Below are positions 1 through 13,906 of a stretch of 64,000 nucleotides of DNA, one piece after another. How positions within the stretch are numbered: the first letter of the stretch is position 1; each line of letters begins with the position of its first letter. This DNA is from Piliocolobus tephrosceles. Its lineage: Eukaryota > Chordata > Mammalia > Primates > Cercopithecidae. Where the stretch lies: the NCBI RefSeq assembly GCF_002776525.5, contig NC_045443.1:42854117-42918116 (forward strand), read 5' to 3'. The position numbers and the translations under genes are program-made. The notes under the pieces were generated by a model. That model was given only the letters and a program-made list of their open reading frames with translations. It was not told the origin of the DNA and searched no databases.

Positions 1-215
1 TGTATGTTTTGGTATTTTAATACCTTTTCAATAATGTAATTTTAATAATTAGTAAACCTAAGAAGTTTTAAAAGTTGAACCTTTTGAACCTCTAATCAGT
101 TTATGTTATATATATATATATATAAAATAAAGCTGTGTTCTGTATTAAAGGGATATTCACCATAGAGGTAACTGATCTTTGATATACTTAAGGTATTTTT
201 TTTTTTCTGTGTTAG
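1..215 (+). other. ARID2: ARID2 intron 4, 3' end
   Basis: AT-rich intronic sequence with a short (TA)n run near 110-125. It ends in a T-rich tract and a cag/tag-type acceptor (gttag at 211-215). No other feature is seen. Confidence 0.8.
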
Positions 216-434
216 ATTATCTGCGTCAAAGTTATGGGCTGTCTATGGACTTTAATTCGCCAAATGATTATAATAAATTGGTGCTTTCACTGTTATCTGG
301 ACTCCCAAATGAGGTGGACTTTGCTATTAATGTATGCACTCTCCTATCAAATGAAAGCAAGCACGTCATGCAACTTGAAAAAGATCCTAAAATCATCACT
401 TTACTACTTGCTAATGCCGGGGTGTTTGATGACA
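216..434 (+). CDS. ARID2: ARID2 exon 5 (about residues 140-213)
   Basis: Internal exon of 219 nt. The acceptor is a T-rich tract ending gttag at 211-215 and the donor is gtaagt at 435. The split first codon (G|AT, Asp) gives the reading DYLRQSYGLSMDF, immediately C-terminal to the ARID domain in the known protein. The segment is leucine-rich and helical (LSLLSGLP, ITLLLANAG), fitting the start of the armadillo-like helical repeat that forms much of ARID2's structured core in PBAF. Entry and exit phases are both 1, so skipping this exon would remove 73 residues without shifting the frame. The ORF that appears to start at 179 is only intronic read-through into this exon. Confidence 0.95.
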
Positions 435-2237
435 GTAAGTTTTAAGCTGAATGTATTATATAATTATTCTGTAAAAGTTTTTTTTTTGTTTGTTAGCATA
501 ATAGCATTCTTTATTCTGTCTTTTTATATTAAATGCATTATTTAAGATAATGAATGTTTGGGGGATTTTTAACCTTAAATATTTGAATAGTAATTTTGTC
601 TCAGTGTTTTTGAAGTAAAAGTCCTGGTTTTTAAGTTGGAGTAATATATAGGTTTCCTGAGTTGAGATGATTACTTGCTACAAGATTTTGACAAAGAAAA
701 CTAGGATCTGGAAGAAATTGTTTTCTGAAGTCTATTTCTGCTAATGTGTGGCTATAATTTTTAACTAAAATATTTTAGGTCAATGCATTTGAAAATTTGC
801 CTTCTAAATCATCAAAGTAAGGTTTATCAAAGGCTTCATATCAGTTTTACTTGTAGGGTTTGCTAGTTGTGGGTTTTGATAAATCAAATTATTCATCTCT
901 TCTGAAATTATCTCTTATAAAGGCTAGATTACCACACGGATCAAATTACTCAGTTTTCTCTTGCAGTTTAATACAGATTTAGAAATAATATTTTGAAATC
1001 TTTCTCTGCTGCTCAGTTTTTCTTTTGTAAAATACCTGTGTTAGCTGAAGTTATTGGTATAAAATTATTTCTTGATTTCAGACTCTCCCCAATTCCAATC
1101 CCATTTTTTGCCAGAAGTATATCCTATTCAAGTGTAAGGTACTGACATACAATGAAAGTATTTTATCTTTTAGGGAATTATATATATAGCACAGTAGCAG
1201 AGTCTTTGAGAAAACTTGTTGTAACATTTTATGACTTTTTTGTTTTTATCTTTAAATAGCGAGACAGCAAAAGAGTTTATTTTTCTTCAGTTTGGTTTGG
1301 GTCAAGTAGTGTTTTATTTGGGATTATCTAGGTAGGATTCTTTGAAATTTGGCACATATTTTATATTGAAAATGATTTTAAAATTAAATAAAAGTGAAAA
1401 TTAGTTTCTTAACTTGTCCAAAACTATTCTTGGTTACATGGGTGGGGATGGGGGAAGAAAGGGTTACTTCTCAGTTTTTGTCATAATTTTGAAGATATAA
1501 ATTTGATGGCTTTTCACATCACTTTTATACTCTTTGATTTCCATTATTTTATTTTGAGCTTCCAAATACAACTTTCAACATTTAATGTAGAATGGAGTTG
1601 AAAATTGTTTCACATTTTTTAGAAACCTTAAAATGAAGCCTTTGAAAAGAATTTATATTCTCAAATCAGAATAATTTCAAGTCTTAACATTTAATCATTG
1701 AATAGAATTACATGTAAATAATTTAAGTTGGGTACATGATAGAAGTATTCTTATCAGTTTGGGTGCACTAAGACAAGACCTTCTTTCGACCTAATTTATC
1801 TTCATGCATTCTTCAGGCATTTTGTTTAAAAGACTAAATTATTATGTAGTATAATAATGCTAAACAGCATTAATTTAGCAAGTGCAATTTGGGTATAGTT
1901 TCTGTCATTCAAAGTCACAGAAAGTTTAGTTCCAGAGTACATACGGACTTTATGAAAACCTTGTATTTCAAACAATGGTTTTACATGATAAAAATAATTC
2001 TCTTTGGAGTTTGAAGGTTATAGATATATTTTATTTGGTTAGACTTTGAGAGGCTTCAATTTGATTTTTAGGGCATGAAATTTTATTTGAGAGAGAAATG
2101 TAGATGCCACTTCTTTTAGAAAGTAGAATATTTATGTATTTTGTGTGTTTGAAGAAGTATAATAAAAATTCTATGTGATAAGAAATTTCATTTTTCAATT
2201 TTATGTTTCTACCCTGTATTCTTTTCCCAGGGATGTT

Positions 2238-2574
2238 ATTTGCTTGGTGGGTTTTTTTGGGTTTTTTTTGTTTGTTTGTTTTTTGGAGTTTTTTTTTAGA
2301 GACAGAATCTTGCTCTGTCCCCCAGGCTGGAATGCAGTGGTGCAGTCTTGGCTCACTGCAACCTCTGCCTCCAAGGTTCAAGAGATTTCGTGCCTTAGCC
2401 TCCCAAGTAGCTAGGACTACAGCCAAGCACCACCACACCTGCCTAATTTTTATATTTTTAGTAGAGACAGGGCCTCATGTTGGCCAGGTGTCTCAAACTC
2501 CTGGCCTCAAGTGATCTGCCTGCCTCGGCCTCCCAGAGTGCTGGGATTACAGGTGTGAGCCACCATGCCTGGCC
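2238..2574 (-). mobile_element. Alu element, antisense
   Basis: A full-length Alu in reverse orientation: a T-rich tail (2253-2297), then the right and left arms ending caccatgcctggcc. An imperfect 12-bp duplication, cccagggatgtt at 2226-2237 and cccagggaagtt at 2575-2586, flanks it and marks the insertion site. It is moderately diverged; the subfamily was not assigned. Confidence 0.9.
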
Positions 2575-3908
2575 CCCAGGGAAGTTTTTTATAAGGTTTT
2601 TTTTCAGGACAAAGAAAACCTTGTCAGCCTTTGGTGGTGTGTGGGCTTCATTTTGCTGGTTAAGCTGCTACTTATATATAAATTTGATATTTTATGAAAT
2701 GCTTTTTGAGGTCACTGTAGTTAATTTGTTTATTCAAAACATTTGTATCTGTTCTTTATATTACTTCCTCATGACCCTAATTTCAGTAGTAAAATCATTA
2801 GTGAATATAATTTATGTTCAAAATGTTATTTCTCACCCTTTTAAATATTTTTAAAGATGAAAATTCTTATTCTAGCCAGAGTACTTCACAAACTTTATTT
2901 TACTCAATTTTAACTAAATATTAGGTTCATACTTAAAGGGTAATAAGACTGCCCAAGAGTTCATAAATCTCTTATGAGAGAGAACATGCCAACTTGTTGT
3001 GCTTCTCATAACACATCCAATAAGGAAGTTTAAGGTTTTGTTTTTTTAAAGATTAATATTCATAACAACTAGTTTTTCTGTTAACAGTTGTCATTATATA
3101 ATTTTCTTTTTGTTTTCTAAAAGCAGTAGCTTTCATCACGGAATTAATGTGATAGTTGATACAGGATTTACTTAATTTTTAAGGGCAAAAACATATTGTA
3201 TCACAGCTTAGACATTTGAATCATACTGCTTTATAGTCTGATCCCATATTGACAATTTGAGCTAGCAGCATAAAGGAGAAAAAAATAGTACAGGATATAC
3301 CTATCTATATGCCTTAAGTTTTTTGGTGGGGAAGTAAGGGCCACGTGTGGATGAAAGACAGAGTATTATTAAGAAGAAGCTTATGAAAACGATGGTTTGA
3401 CTTTTCAAAAGTCATAAAGTCATTGATAAAGCAACTTTATCGAGAAGCACAAACTTGATGTAGGCCTGAGAATTTTCCTTAAAGGAGATTTATGGGAATT
3501 GTGGGAATTATTTACATGGAGTGCCTTGCTCTCTATGTTTTTTGAATTGTGAATTATGCAAGTATTTCTGAAATTAATATGAAAATTTTCAATGATAGCC
3601 TGGAAATCTAATAGCAATAACCTCAATTTGATTTTTTAATATTTTTCTTCTGTATAAATGAAAGCCAATGTGGAGTAACTCTTAAGTACTCTTCACCTCT
3701 TTATTGTCTGTGTGATTATTATGAAAAAGAGTCCATATTATTTGTAGGAACACAAATTTTCTTTAAATCTGAAAACAGTGTATTTCAAAAGAAATTATCG
3801 TGACTATCATTTACTATAAAATAAGTTTTAGTGCACAAGATATATTAAGATGTAGTTTTATTGTGTTTCCAAGCCTACTTATTATTAAATAATTAAATGA
3901 AAGAATTG

Positions 3909-4347
<439 letters not shown>

Positions 4348-4730
4348 TAAAATGTCGAATCATTGAGTTGCATGTAGCTAAGCCAACAATATAGGTCAGT
4401 GGTTGCTTATTTAATAAACATGATACTACCTATACTTTTATCTTTACCTAATACATATGCCATATGCAACGATTTTAAAGTTGTGATTGAGTCGAGTGAA
4501 AAATCTTTTAGAATACCCATGAACAGACATAAAATTTTCATTGATTTCCGTGAATAGTAGCTTACAGCAATAGCAATAAACAATTGAATGACCCTCTTCT
4601 CAACTGGGATTCTGAGAATGGGTTTCAGGAAGTTTTCATTTTTATGTGTGTTCTGAAACTATGCAATTCAGAAAGGAATGAAGGGCCAGACCTGCCATCA
4701 AATCCTCAAAAAGAATAGGTCTGAAAGATT

Positions 4731-4802
4731 AGTAAGTAAGTAAATAATAGTAAGTAAGTAAGTAACTAAGTAAGTATATAAGTAAGTATAGTAAATAATA
4801 GT
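4731..4802. repeat. (AAGT)n tetranucleotide microsatellite
   Basis: An imperfect array of agta/aagt units with interruptions (aaat, aact, tata). It is likely to vary in length between individuals. Confidence 0.85.
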
Positions 4803-5148
4803 ACATTTTCTAGAGGAAATTTTCTTGGCGTATATTTCTGAAACAAAATGTAGTTGTGAATTTCAAGTGAGAAACTACAAAAAGACTTGAGTAAACTGTT
4901 TTCTCACTTACACTTGTCTAACTTTGCTGGCTGTCAAGGAAATATAGGATGCTGCTTTTATTTACTGTCTGAGGGTACATTTTATAGTATTACTATTAAT
5001 AGAACATACACATTAAACATTATTGTTTAAACACCTTTTCTTTAAAACTCACGAGATGCATTCAAGTATGCTTACTCTTCATTCTTGCTGCGACTTCAGC
5101 TAAAATTTCTACATCTATTCACTTTGTTTCTTAAAAGTAGCTCTCTTG

Positions 5149-5505
5149 GGCTGGGTGTGGTGTCTCACACCTGTAATCCCAGCACTTTAGGAGGCTGAGG
5201 TGGGAAAATTGCTTGAAGCCAGGAGTTCAAGACAAGTCTGAGCAACAAAGCTAGACCCTATCCCTAAAATATATATATATTTACTTCGTTATACAAAAAT
5301 ATTAAATAATTAGCTGGGTGTGGTTGTGTGCGCCTGTAGTCCCAGCTACTAGGGAAGTTGAGGTGGGAGGATTGCTTGCTTGAGCCTGGGAATTTGAGGC
5401 TGCAGTGAGCTATAATTGTGCCACTGCACTCTAGTCTGGGTGACAGAGCGAGATCCTGTCTCTAAAATCAACTGATAAATCAATAAAAATAAATAAAAAA
5501 TAAAA
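5149..5505 (+). mobile_element. AluJ element
   Basis: An old, diverged sense Alu: right-arm wording gaggctgcagtgagctataattgtg is typical of the J lineage. The middle A-rich linker has expanded into (TA)n plus extra bases, and the tail has decayed to aaataaaataaa. Confidence 0.85.
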
Positions 5506-6197
5506 TGATACCATGGTGTTTTAGGGAGCTACTTTATTTTTTAATTTCATTTATTTACTGGTGTTTGATTAATCACTTAAATATTAAAAATCAGTTGTAA
5601 AAATTTTGATATTGTCCAGACAAAATAGACTAAGTCACAGAACAAAAAAGAGACAAAAAAGATAATTACATAATGAAAAAAGGGATCAATGCAGCAAAAG
5701 GATGTATGTAACAATCATATATACACTCAACAGTAGAGGCCCCAGATATATAAAGCAAATATTAATAGAGCTAAAAAGAGACAGACCCCAGTGCAATTAT
5801 AGTTGGGGACTTTACCCACTTTCAGCATTGGACAGATCATCTAGATAGAAAATCAGGAAAGAAACATCAGACTTAATCTGCACTGTAGACCAAATGGACT
5901 TAACAGACATTTATAGACTATTTTATCCAACAACTGCAGAATGTACATTCTTGTCATCAATACATGGAACAGTCTCTGGGATAGATCATATAGTATGCCA
6001 CAACACAATCTCAACAAATGTTTAAAAATTGAAATGTATCAAGTGTCTTTTTGTATCACAATGGAGTAAAAGTAGAAATCAATAATAAGAGGAACTTTGG
6101 AAAATGTACAGATATTAATACAAGAAAATTAACGTGCTCCTGAATGACCATTGGAGGTCAAGGAAGAAGTTAAGAAGGAAATTTAAAATGGAAACAC

Positions 6198-6531
6198 GGC
6201 CAGGCGCGGTGGCGCAAGCCTGTAATCCCAGGACTTTGGGAGGCCGAGACGGGCGGATCACAAGGTCAGGAGATCGAGACCATCCTGGCTAACCTGGTGA
6301 AACACCGTCTCTACTAAAAAATACAAAAAAAAAAACTAGCCGGGCGAGGTGGCTGGCGCCTGTAGTCCCAGCTACTTGGGAGGCTAAGGCAGGAGAATGG
6401 CGTAAAACCCGGGAGGCGGAGCTTGCAGTGAGCTGAGATCGGCCACTGCACTCCAGCCTGAGCGACAGAGCGAGACTCCGTCTTAAAAAAAAATAAAAAT
6501 AAAAATAAAAATAAACAAAATAAAATAAAAT
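6198..6531 (+). mobile_element. AluYR (Old World monkey AluY)
   Basis: A young sense Alu inserted in the L1, between matching aaacac runs at 6192-6197 and 6532-6537. It carries ggcgcaagcc, gagacgggcgg, gccgggcgaggtgg, atggcgtaaaacc and a shortened gagatcggccactg. I recognise these as hallmarks of the AluYR lineage of Old World monkeys. The tail is an (AAAAT)n-like run. Confidence 0.88.
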
Positions 6532-7467
6532 AAACACAACATGCCAAAACCTATTGGATACAGCAAAAGCCGTCCTAAGAGGGAAGCTTATAGCATTAAA
6601 TACCTACATCAAAAAAGTTGTAAGATTTCAAATAAACAACCTAATGATACACTTTAAGGAACTAGAAAAGCAAACCAAACCAAACCCAAAATTAATAGAG
6701 GAAAGAAATTATAAAGATCAGACCAGAACTAATTTAAATGGAGACTAAAAAGACGAAGGATCAACAAAACAAAAAGTTGTTTTTTGGTAAGATAAACAAA
6801 ATTGAGAAACCGCTAGCTAGAGTAGCCAAGAAAAAAGAGAGGAGACTCAAATAAAGTCAGAAACATAAAAGGAGACATTGCAGCTGATACCCCAGAAATA
6901 CAAAGGATCATTAGAGACTATGTTGAAATATTATGCTAATGAATTGGAAAACCTAGAAAAAAATGGATAAATACATGGACACATATGACTCATCAAGATT
7001 GAACCAGGAAGAGATAGAAAGCCTCAACAGACCAATAAAGAGTAACAAGATTCAATCAGTAATAAAAAGTTTCTCAAGGAAGAAAAACCCAGGACCGGAT
7101 GGCTTATGGCTGAATTCTTCCAAACTTACAAAAAAGAACCAACACCAGTTCTTCTCAAACTATTCCAGAAAGTTGAAGAGGAGAGAAGTCTCCTTAACTC
7201 ATTCTTTGAGGCCAATACTACTCTGATACCAAAACCAGGCAAGGACACAACAGAAAAAGAAAACTGCAGGTCACTATCTGTGATGAACATAGATGCAAAA
7301 GTCCTCAACAAAATGCTAGCAAACCAAATCCAACAACATATCAAAAAGACAGTGCACCATCATGAAGCTGAATTTATCCCAGGGATGTAAGGATGGTTCA
7401 ACATATGCAAATTAATAAATGTGATACATCACAACAGAATGAAGCACAAAAATATGATCATCTCAAT

Positions 7468-7599
7468 TGTAGATTTGTCATACGTGGCTTTTATTGTTTT
7501 GAGGTATATTTCTTCTATGCCTAATTTCTTGAAAGTTTTATCAAGAAGAAATGTTAAATTTTATCAACTGCTTTTTTAAAAATCTTTTGAGATAATCAT
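7468..7599 (-). repeat. Inverted L1 ORF2 segment (micro-inversion)
   Basis: Within the sense L1, this stretch of about 130 bp reads as antisense L1 ORF2 (for example gatttgtcatacgtggc and ttatcaactgc). The same part of ORF2 is missing from the sense strand. Sense L1 resumes at about 7596 with atatcaaatgggggaaaaac. The atgatcatctcaa at 7454-7466 reappears inverted as ttgagataatcat at 7587-7599, so the left boundary is duplicated as well as inverted. Confidence 0.75.
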
Positions 7600-8910
7600 T
7601 ATATCAAATGGGGGAAAAACTGAAAGCTTTTCCTTGATAAACTGAAATAAGATGAGGACACTCACTCTCACCTCTCTCATTCAACATTGTACTGGAAGCC
7701 CTAACCAAAGCAATCAAGCAAGAGAAAGGAATAAAACTTCAGTAGAAGTTGCAGGATACATTTCTTAAAAAAAAGACATACAAATCGCTAAAATATATAT
7801 ATGAAAAATTGCTCAACATTACTAATCAGGAAAATTTAAATGAGAACCACAATGAGATATCATCTCACCCCAGTTAGAATGGCTGTTGTCAGAAAGACAG
7901 CAAAATAACAAATGCTGGTAATAATGTGGATAAAATGGAAGTCATACACTATTGATGGGAAAGTAAATAGTACAGCCATTATGGAAAAACAGTATCCCAC
8001 TACTGGATATTTATCCAAAGGAGAGGAAATAGTATATCAAAGGGATACTTGTGTCCTCAATGTTCATTGCAGCATTATTCACAATAGACAAGATATGAAA
8101 TTGACCGAAGTATCCAGTAACAGGTGAATGAATAAAGTTTTATATATATATACATAGTTTTACATATATAATATTTCATATATATACAATGAAATACTAT
8201 TCAGCCCTAAAAAGAATGAAAATGTGCTATTTGTAGCAACATGGATGGAACTGGAGGTCATTACGTTAAATGAAATAACCCAGGCATAGAATGAGAAATA
8301 CTTCATGTTCTCACTCATATGTGGGAGTCAAACTTGTTGATATTTTGGAGGTAGAGTAGATTGGTGGTTACCAGAGGCTAGGAAGGGTGAGAGGGTGGTG
8401 CACAACGAGAGGTTGGTTAATGGGTACAAATACCTAGTTAGATAGAAAGAATAAATAATAAATTCTAGTGTTTTATAGGACAGTAGCATGACTATAGTTA
8501 TCAACAGTTTATATTTCAAAATAGTAAGAAGATTTGAAATGCTCCCAACACAAAGAAATGATAAATATATGAGGTGATGTGTATCCCAAATACAGTTATT
8601 TGATTATTACACATTGTATGCATGTATTAAAGTATCACAGGTACCCGTAAGTACATACAGTTGTTTTGTGTCCATAAAATTTGTTATTGAGCTATCTTGC
8701 AAATTTGTATTAAAAGAGAGTTGTTTTAGGAAATAGTAACTATTAAGTAGATTTTTCTAGTGGCATTTTACCTTTTCTTTATTGCTAGTCTTTAGGTTTA
8801 ACTAACAAAAACTGCTAATGATAAGCTTCAACTAATCAAAAACTTTATTCTTTAGCTGTCTATTTTAAGTATTATAAATTGTCTTTAATGCATCAAGACT
8901 TATTTGACAA

Positions 8911-9173
8911 TTTTGGAGGCCAAGTTAGGAGGATTGGTTGAGCCCAAGAGTTCAAGACTAGCCTGGATAACAGAATGAGACCCCGTTTCTACAAAGAAAA
9001 AAATAATTAGTTGGGCATGGTGGTGCATGTTTGTAGTTCCAGCTACTTGGGAGGCTGAGGCAGGAGGATCACTTGAGCTCTGGAGTTAGAGGCTGTAGTG
9101 AGCTATGATTGTACCACTGCATTCCACCATGAGTAACAGAGTGAGACCCTGTCTTTAAGAGAGAAAAAAAAAA
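8911..9173 (+). mobile_element. AluJ element, 5'-truncated
   Basis: A sense Alu that starts inside the left arm (ttttggaggccaag). It is diverged, with the J-type gaggctgtagtgagctatgattg and a short A tail. Confidence 0.85.
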
Positions 9174-9700
9174 AGACTTTCTGGAAACTTTCATGTAGAT
9201 AAGTATGATTTATTGCACTGTTTGTAGATTTAAATGTTTAAATAGTTAGAAAATCCTTACAGGCTTGGTTTCTAACTAATATTCCCACTAGGGCATTTTT
9301 CTTTTATAATGGAACTTTTTCTTTACTTAGGAAGAAATAAAATTAAAGAGTTATAGTTAGGCATGTAGCATCAATGGCTTATATAAAAATGATTTTATAT
9401 TGAGTATTGTCATGTAGATTTGTTTTTCTATCATAAACATATTTTTACTTGAATTAAAAGTTAATGTAGACTGTATATTAAACACTTTGCATAGTTGTCT
9501 TTATCATTTTTCTGTTTACACAGTTTTTTTACAAAACAGTTCCACTGTAAAGTATTTCAACAAATAAGAACCTATAATGTCTCTTCAGAGATGTATACAT
9601 GAATTTTATTTTAATGAGCTGGTAATATTTGAATTAATAGTTAAATAGTGGGAGAAAAGAGAGAGAAAAAAATGTTTTCCTGGTTTTGCAGAAGTTAATC

Positions 9701-9996
9701 TTTATTTTATTTTAATTGAGACAATCTTACTCTTATCACCCAGGCTAGAGTCCAGTGGTGCCATTGTAGTTCATTGCAATGTCCTCGGCCCCAGGAATCC
9801 TCCTGCCTCAGGATCCCAAGTAGCTAGGATTACAGACTCCTGCCACCATGCTTGGCTAACTTATTTTTTATTTTTTTGTAGAGATAGGGTCTTGATATGT
9901 TCCTCAAGGTAGTCTCAAACTCCTGTTCTCAAGCAGTTGTCCTGCCTTGGCCTGTCAAGAGTGCTGGGATTATAAGCATGAGCCACTCTGTCTGCC
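9701..9996 (-). mobile_element. AluJ element, antisense
   Basis: A reverse-orientation, strongly diverged Alu: T-rich start, gagacaatcttactc, middle linker ttattttttatttttttg, end gagccactctgtctgcc. Confidence 0.85.
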
Positions 9997-10689
9997 TCCT
10001 TATGGAAGTAATTGACGCATGCTATGGAAAAGCTAGAATTTGTAGCAAAGGGCAAATATTAAAACCATTATTAATCACACCCATTCAGAAATAAACACCA
10101 TTAATATCCTATATACATCTATCAAGTCTTTTCTATGCATATTATTTAAAGCAAAAGTTTTATTCAGAATTTAATTTGTAACCCATTCTTTTCACTTATT
10201 ACAATGTTAGATTTTCTTTTCATCCTTAATATTTAGTATTTTAATGGCCACTTCATTCATATTACACATTTCATAATTCATGTAAATAATCCATATTTTC
10301 AGAAATTTAGATTGTTTCCATTTCTTCTTCTTATCAGCCTACCTGGGCTGTACATACTCACATCCAGGCCCACAAGTATAAAATAATTTTTTTCTTAGGT
10401 TAACTCCAAGACAAATTTGCAAGTCAAAGAATATACTAAATCCTTTATAAGAAGTATATCATCTTAAATGAATTTTATGGTAAAGTTACACTTTTCATAT
10501 TGTTATCCAGAATGAAGTTTGTAACCTAAAATAGCTAGGCCTGTTGCTACATAAAATATTGTATAATTAGCTAAAATGTTTATGACATTTATCTGATAAT
10601 ATCTGATAAGAATTATTGGATTAATAGCTTAAGTCACCTTATTTCAGAGAAAAAATACTTGAACTAACTTATTTGGTAAAATATTTTGT

Positions 10690-11115
10690 ACATTAATTCA
10701 TTTGTTTAAAAAATATTCACTGAGTATTTTCTGTGTGCCAATACTTTTCCAGACACTGGGAAATCAAAGTCCCCCCTCTCAGCAAATTTCCATTCTATTA
10801 TAGGAAAACAGACAATAAAAGTAAACAGTGTTATTTGAGGCTTTTGCAGATATTGTGAAGAAAATAAAGCAGGACAATGTGATACAGAGTTAGAAGACGT
10901 GTGAGTGTATGGTAACATTAGATAAGATGACCAGAAAGGCTTCCCTCAGGAGGTAATATCTGATGATTTTTAGTAGGTTTGAATGATAATAGGTGACCAT
11001 CACTGCAGAGGAAGAGTCTTTCTGACAGAGGGAATAGCAAATGCAAATGTTCTGAGGTAAGAACAAATTTAGTTTGAGGTATAGAAAGTATGTTTATGTG
11101 CAGGACCATGGTAAA
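10690..11115 (-). mobile_element. L2 LINE relic, antisense
   Basis: The sequence begins with the reverse complement of the L2 3' end (ttcactgagtattttctgtgtgcc, then cagacactggg). It continues through gacagagggaatagcaaatgc and ttctgaggtaag, as in old mammalian L2. It is diverged and non-coding. Confidence 0.6.
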
Positions 11116-11249
11116 CAAAAGGAAAAGTAGTAGCAGACAAATGTGCCTGTTTCAGGTGTGAATATGCAGTTAACAGAAAATTTTAATGACAGAAGATATG
11201 TTGATCATATTATTATATGTATTAAAACTAAGCTTCATGATGCATTGAC

Positions 11250-12560
11250 TTTTTAATATATTATCTTTTTTGGACTCCTATAAGTACTTTTTAAATTATA
11301 ACACATACTTAATGTATATGTATAACACATACATAAGTATACACTTCAAGATGTGTTTATAAAGTGAATACAGCCATGTAATCATTACCCAGATGAAGAA
11401 TTAGAACATTATCAGCTCCTCTGAAGTACGCCTGTTCATTCCCCCTTTCAGTCACTTCTTCATTCACTCCCTTATCTGTTAATGTTTCTTCCTTATTCTA
11501 CTTCTCTTTTTTCCTTTATTCAACATCATGTTTGTGAAAGTTTCATGCATATCATTGCAAGTATTTGTACTTCATTCATTTCTATTGTTGTATAATGTTA
11601 CATTGCATGAATATGCAGCAGTTTGTCTTTTCTACTGTAAAAAGCAATAAGGATTTAGTTATTTCCAGGTTGGACACAAATAATTTTGCTATGAAGGGTT
11701 TTATATATATATTTTGGTAAATATGTGCCTGCATTTTTGTTGGGTAGTTAACCTAGGAGTGTTAATTGCTAGGTTATAGGGCATGCATATCTGTATTCAG
11801 CTTTGGTAGATACTACCAAACATGTTTTTGAAGTAGTTGTACAGTTTTACCTTCTCAACAGTAGTATGTCAGTTCCAGTTCCTCATTGTTGACAGTATTT
11901 GGTTTTGTCAGTCTCTTTCATTTTAACTGTTACAATGGGTATATATTGTTACTGTAGCTTGGTTTTAATTTCTATTTTTTCTTGATTGATGAGAACTGGA
12001 ATACCTTTGGCAATTTTGATAGCTTCTTTTAGGCAGTGCCTATATTTTGTCCATTTTAAAATAATTATCTTTTTGATTTGTAAAAGTTTTTTTCTGTATT
12101 TTGGATAAAAGTTCTTTTTAAGATGTTGGAAATATTTTCTAGCTTGCCTTTTCATTCTTGAATGGTATCTTTTGATGAACGTACATACTTAATTTTAATG
12201 TAGTTTAACATCAATTTTTTTTAATGAAGTTAGCCATTTTTTAGTTCTAGTTACAAATTTTTGCCAACCATGAGGTCAAAAAGAGTATTTTTTTTTTCTG
12301 TTTTTCTTTTCACACTTAGATCTATAATTTTGATGGTGTTTTTGTGTATGTGGTGTAAGCTGGGAGTAAAAATTTGTTTTTTTCCTCATATGGATACCCA
12401 GTTGAACCTACAGTATTTGTTTTAAAAACTGTGTTGCAGTATCACCATTGTCATAAATCCACCAATCATATGTGTATGGATCTTTTTCTAGATTCTTTTT
12501 CATTGGTTATTTGCCCCATTAGGGCTTGAAAGTACCAGATTTTTAGTCAAGAAATTCAAA
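11250..12560 (-). mobile_element. Old L1 (L1M) fragments, antisense
   Basis: Degraded L1-like sequence in antisense: a 3' UTR-type stretch with caataaggatttagttatttcc-like wording around 11640-11930, then ORF2-type antisense text (tggatacccagttgaacc at 12390, gatctttttctagattc at 12479). Boundaries are uncertain. Confidence 0.5.
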
Positions 12561-13906
12561 TTCTTCCTACTGAATTTCAGTAAAAATTTGTGTTTTCTAA
12601 TTAGAGAAAATATTTATTTTCCTCTTTTTGTGTGTAGCTCATTGTTAAAAATGTTATTTTTGTTTTTATACCTTTATGCAATTTAAAACCCCAGAAAGCA
12701 GATCTTTTAATCTTATTTTTCTGTCCTCATTCTTTCTTGCATATTTCATCTCCCTTCTGAGTATGTGCTTTTTTCACAGTATAGCACATCCTTAGCTAGA
12801 TCTTTCAATGAAGATATTTTATTGATAAAATTCTGTTTTATAATTGTCTTTATTTTTGTCCATCTTCCACTTATAGAATTGTAGATTATATTTTTCTTGT
12901 ATTATTATCATTCTATTGTTTTCTGCCTTTTTTGCTAGGTTATCCTTCTTTTTTTTTTTTTTTGGTCAATTTCTGACCTTCTGTTAATTCTGAGCAGCAT
13001 TTTGGGTAATTTCCTTGGGCTTGTTCCTTAATCATTTTCAGCTGTGTCTAATATGCTACTTGACTATTTGTTAAATTTCTATTTTAGTGATCATGTTTTA
13101 ATTTCTAGAAATTCTCTCTGTCCTATTTTAGATTTTCCCCTTTGATCTTCTTTTTTATTTTTTAATAATTTTGAAGATTTTTAAAATCTTTTAATAAATT
13201 AATTTGAATTATGTAAATTAAATATAATATAGAAACAATATATAATACACAAATTAAAAATTAAATACACTTGATTATTCTGATATCTAAAGCTGTTGTG
13301 ACTAATTTTACTTATTCCATGGTGGAATATTCCCTTCTGTTTTATAATGTTGGTTACGAATTTCAGCAGACCTGTTTTTGTAGGGTTTTTATAAAGATTG
13401 GATTGAAAGTTTTTTCTTCCACTACTCTATTACAATTGCCAGTTATCTACAGAGAAATACTGGTTTAGAATGACTATATTAATTTATTCATTGATTTTCC
13501 GGCGACTCGAGTAGTTACTAAAACCAACTCAATGGAGATTGGGGAGTAGGCCAGTGGTACAAAATTTGGGGCGTTATTTTTAACCCAAAACTGCGGTAGA
13601 GACAGTCAAGCCCTTTTGCCTCCTTTTCTTTGAAGGTATTAGCTCTTCAAAGTTTTCACCATGATACAGAGCTGCATTCCTGATTCCCCACTTCATAAAG
13701 TGACCCAAGGTCCTATATTCTGTCCTCACTACACTGCATTAAGAGCCAGACCATTTGGTTATAGAATTATATAGTTTTTCTTAACTCCAGAAAATTGGTG
13801 ATGAAAGTGTAAATTGCACAAAGTGTTTAAATAAATATGCAGTCACAATGGGGAGTGGAGGTTATCAGTATAATCATTAATCACATGAAATCAAGAAAAC
13901 ATAAAT
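12561..13906. other. Intronic sequence, little identified
   Basis: AT-rich. The part at 12900-13140 resembles antisense old L1 (ttctagaaattctctctgtcc). 13145-13265 is extremely AT-rich. 13490-13900 looks like unique intron. No exon or RNA gene is seen. Confidence 0.45.

Larger units (their letters stand above)
5619..8668 (+). mobile_element. L1 (L1MA/L1PB-age) fragment, ORF2 to 3' end, rearranged
   Basis: Sense L1 sequence starting in the ORF2 endonuclease region, running through reverse transcriptase-coding sequence (around 6900-7400) and ending with a 3' UTR of L1MA type (8440-8668). It is broken by an AluYR at 6198-6531, by an in-place inversion at about 7468-7599, and by a deletion near 7740-7770 that removes late ORF2. 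Many stops and frameshifts make it inert. Short open frames at 6554-6748, 6963-7390 and 7912-8127 are ORF2 remnants, not genes. Confidence 0.88.

Noticed and set aside
6963..7390. Overlapping frames resembling reverse transcriptase
   Set aside because: L1 ORF2 remnants broken by frameshifts; part of an inert LINE.
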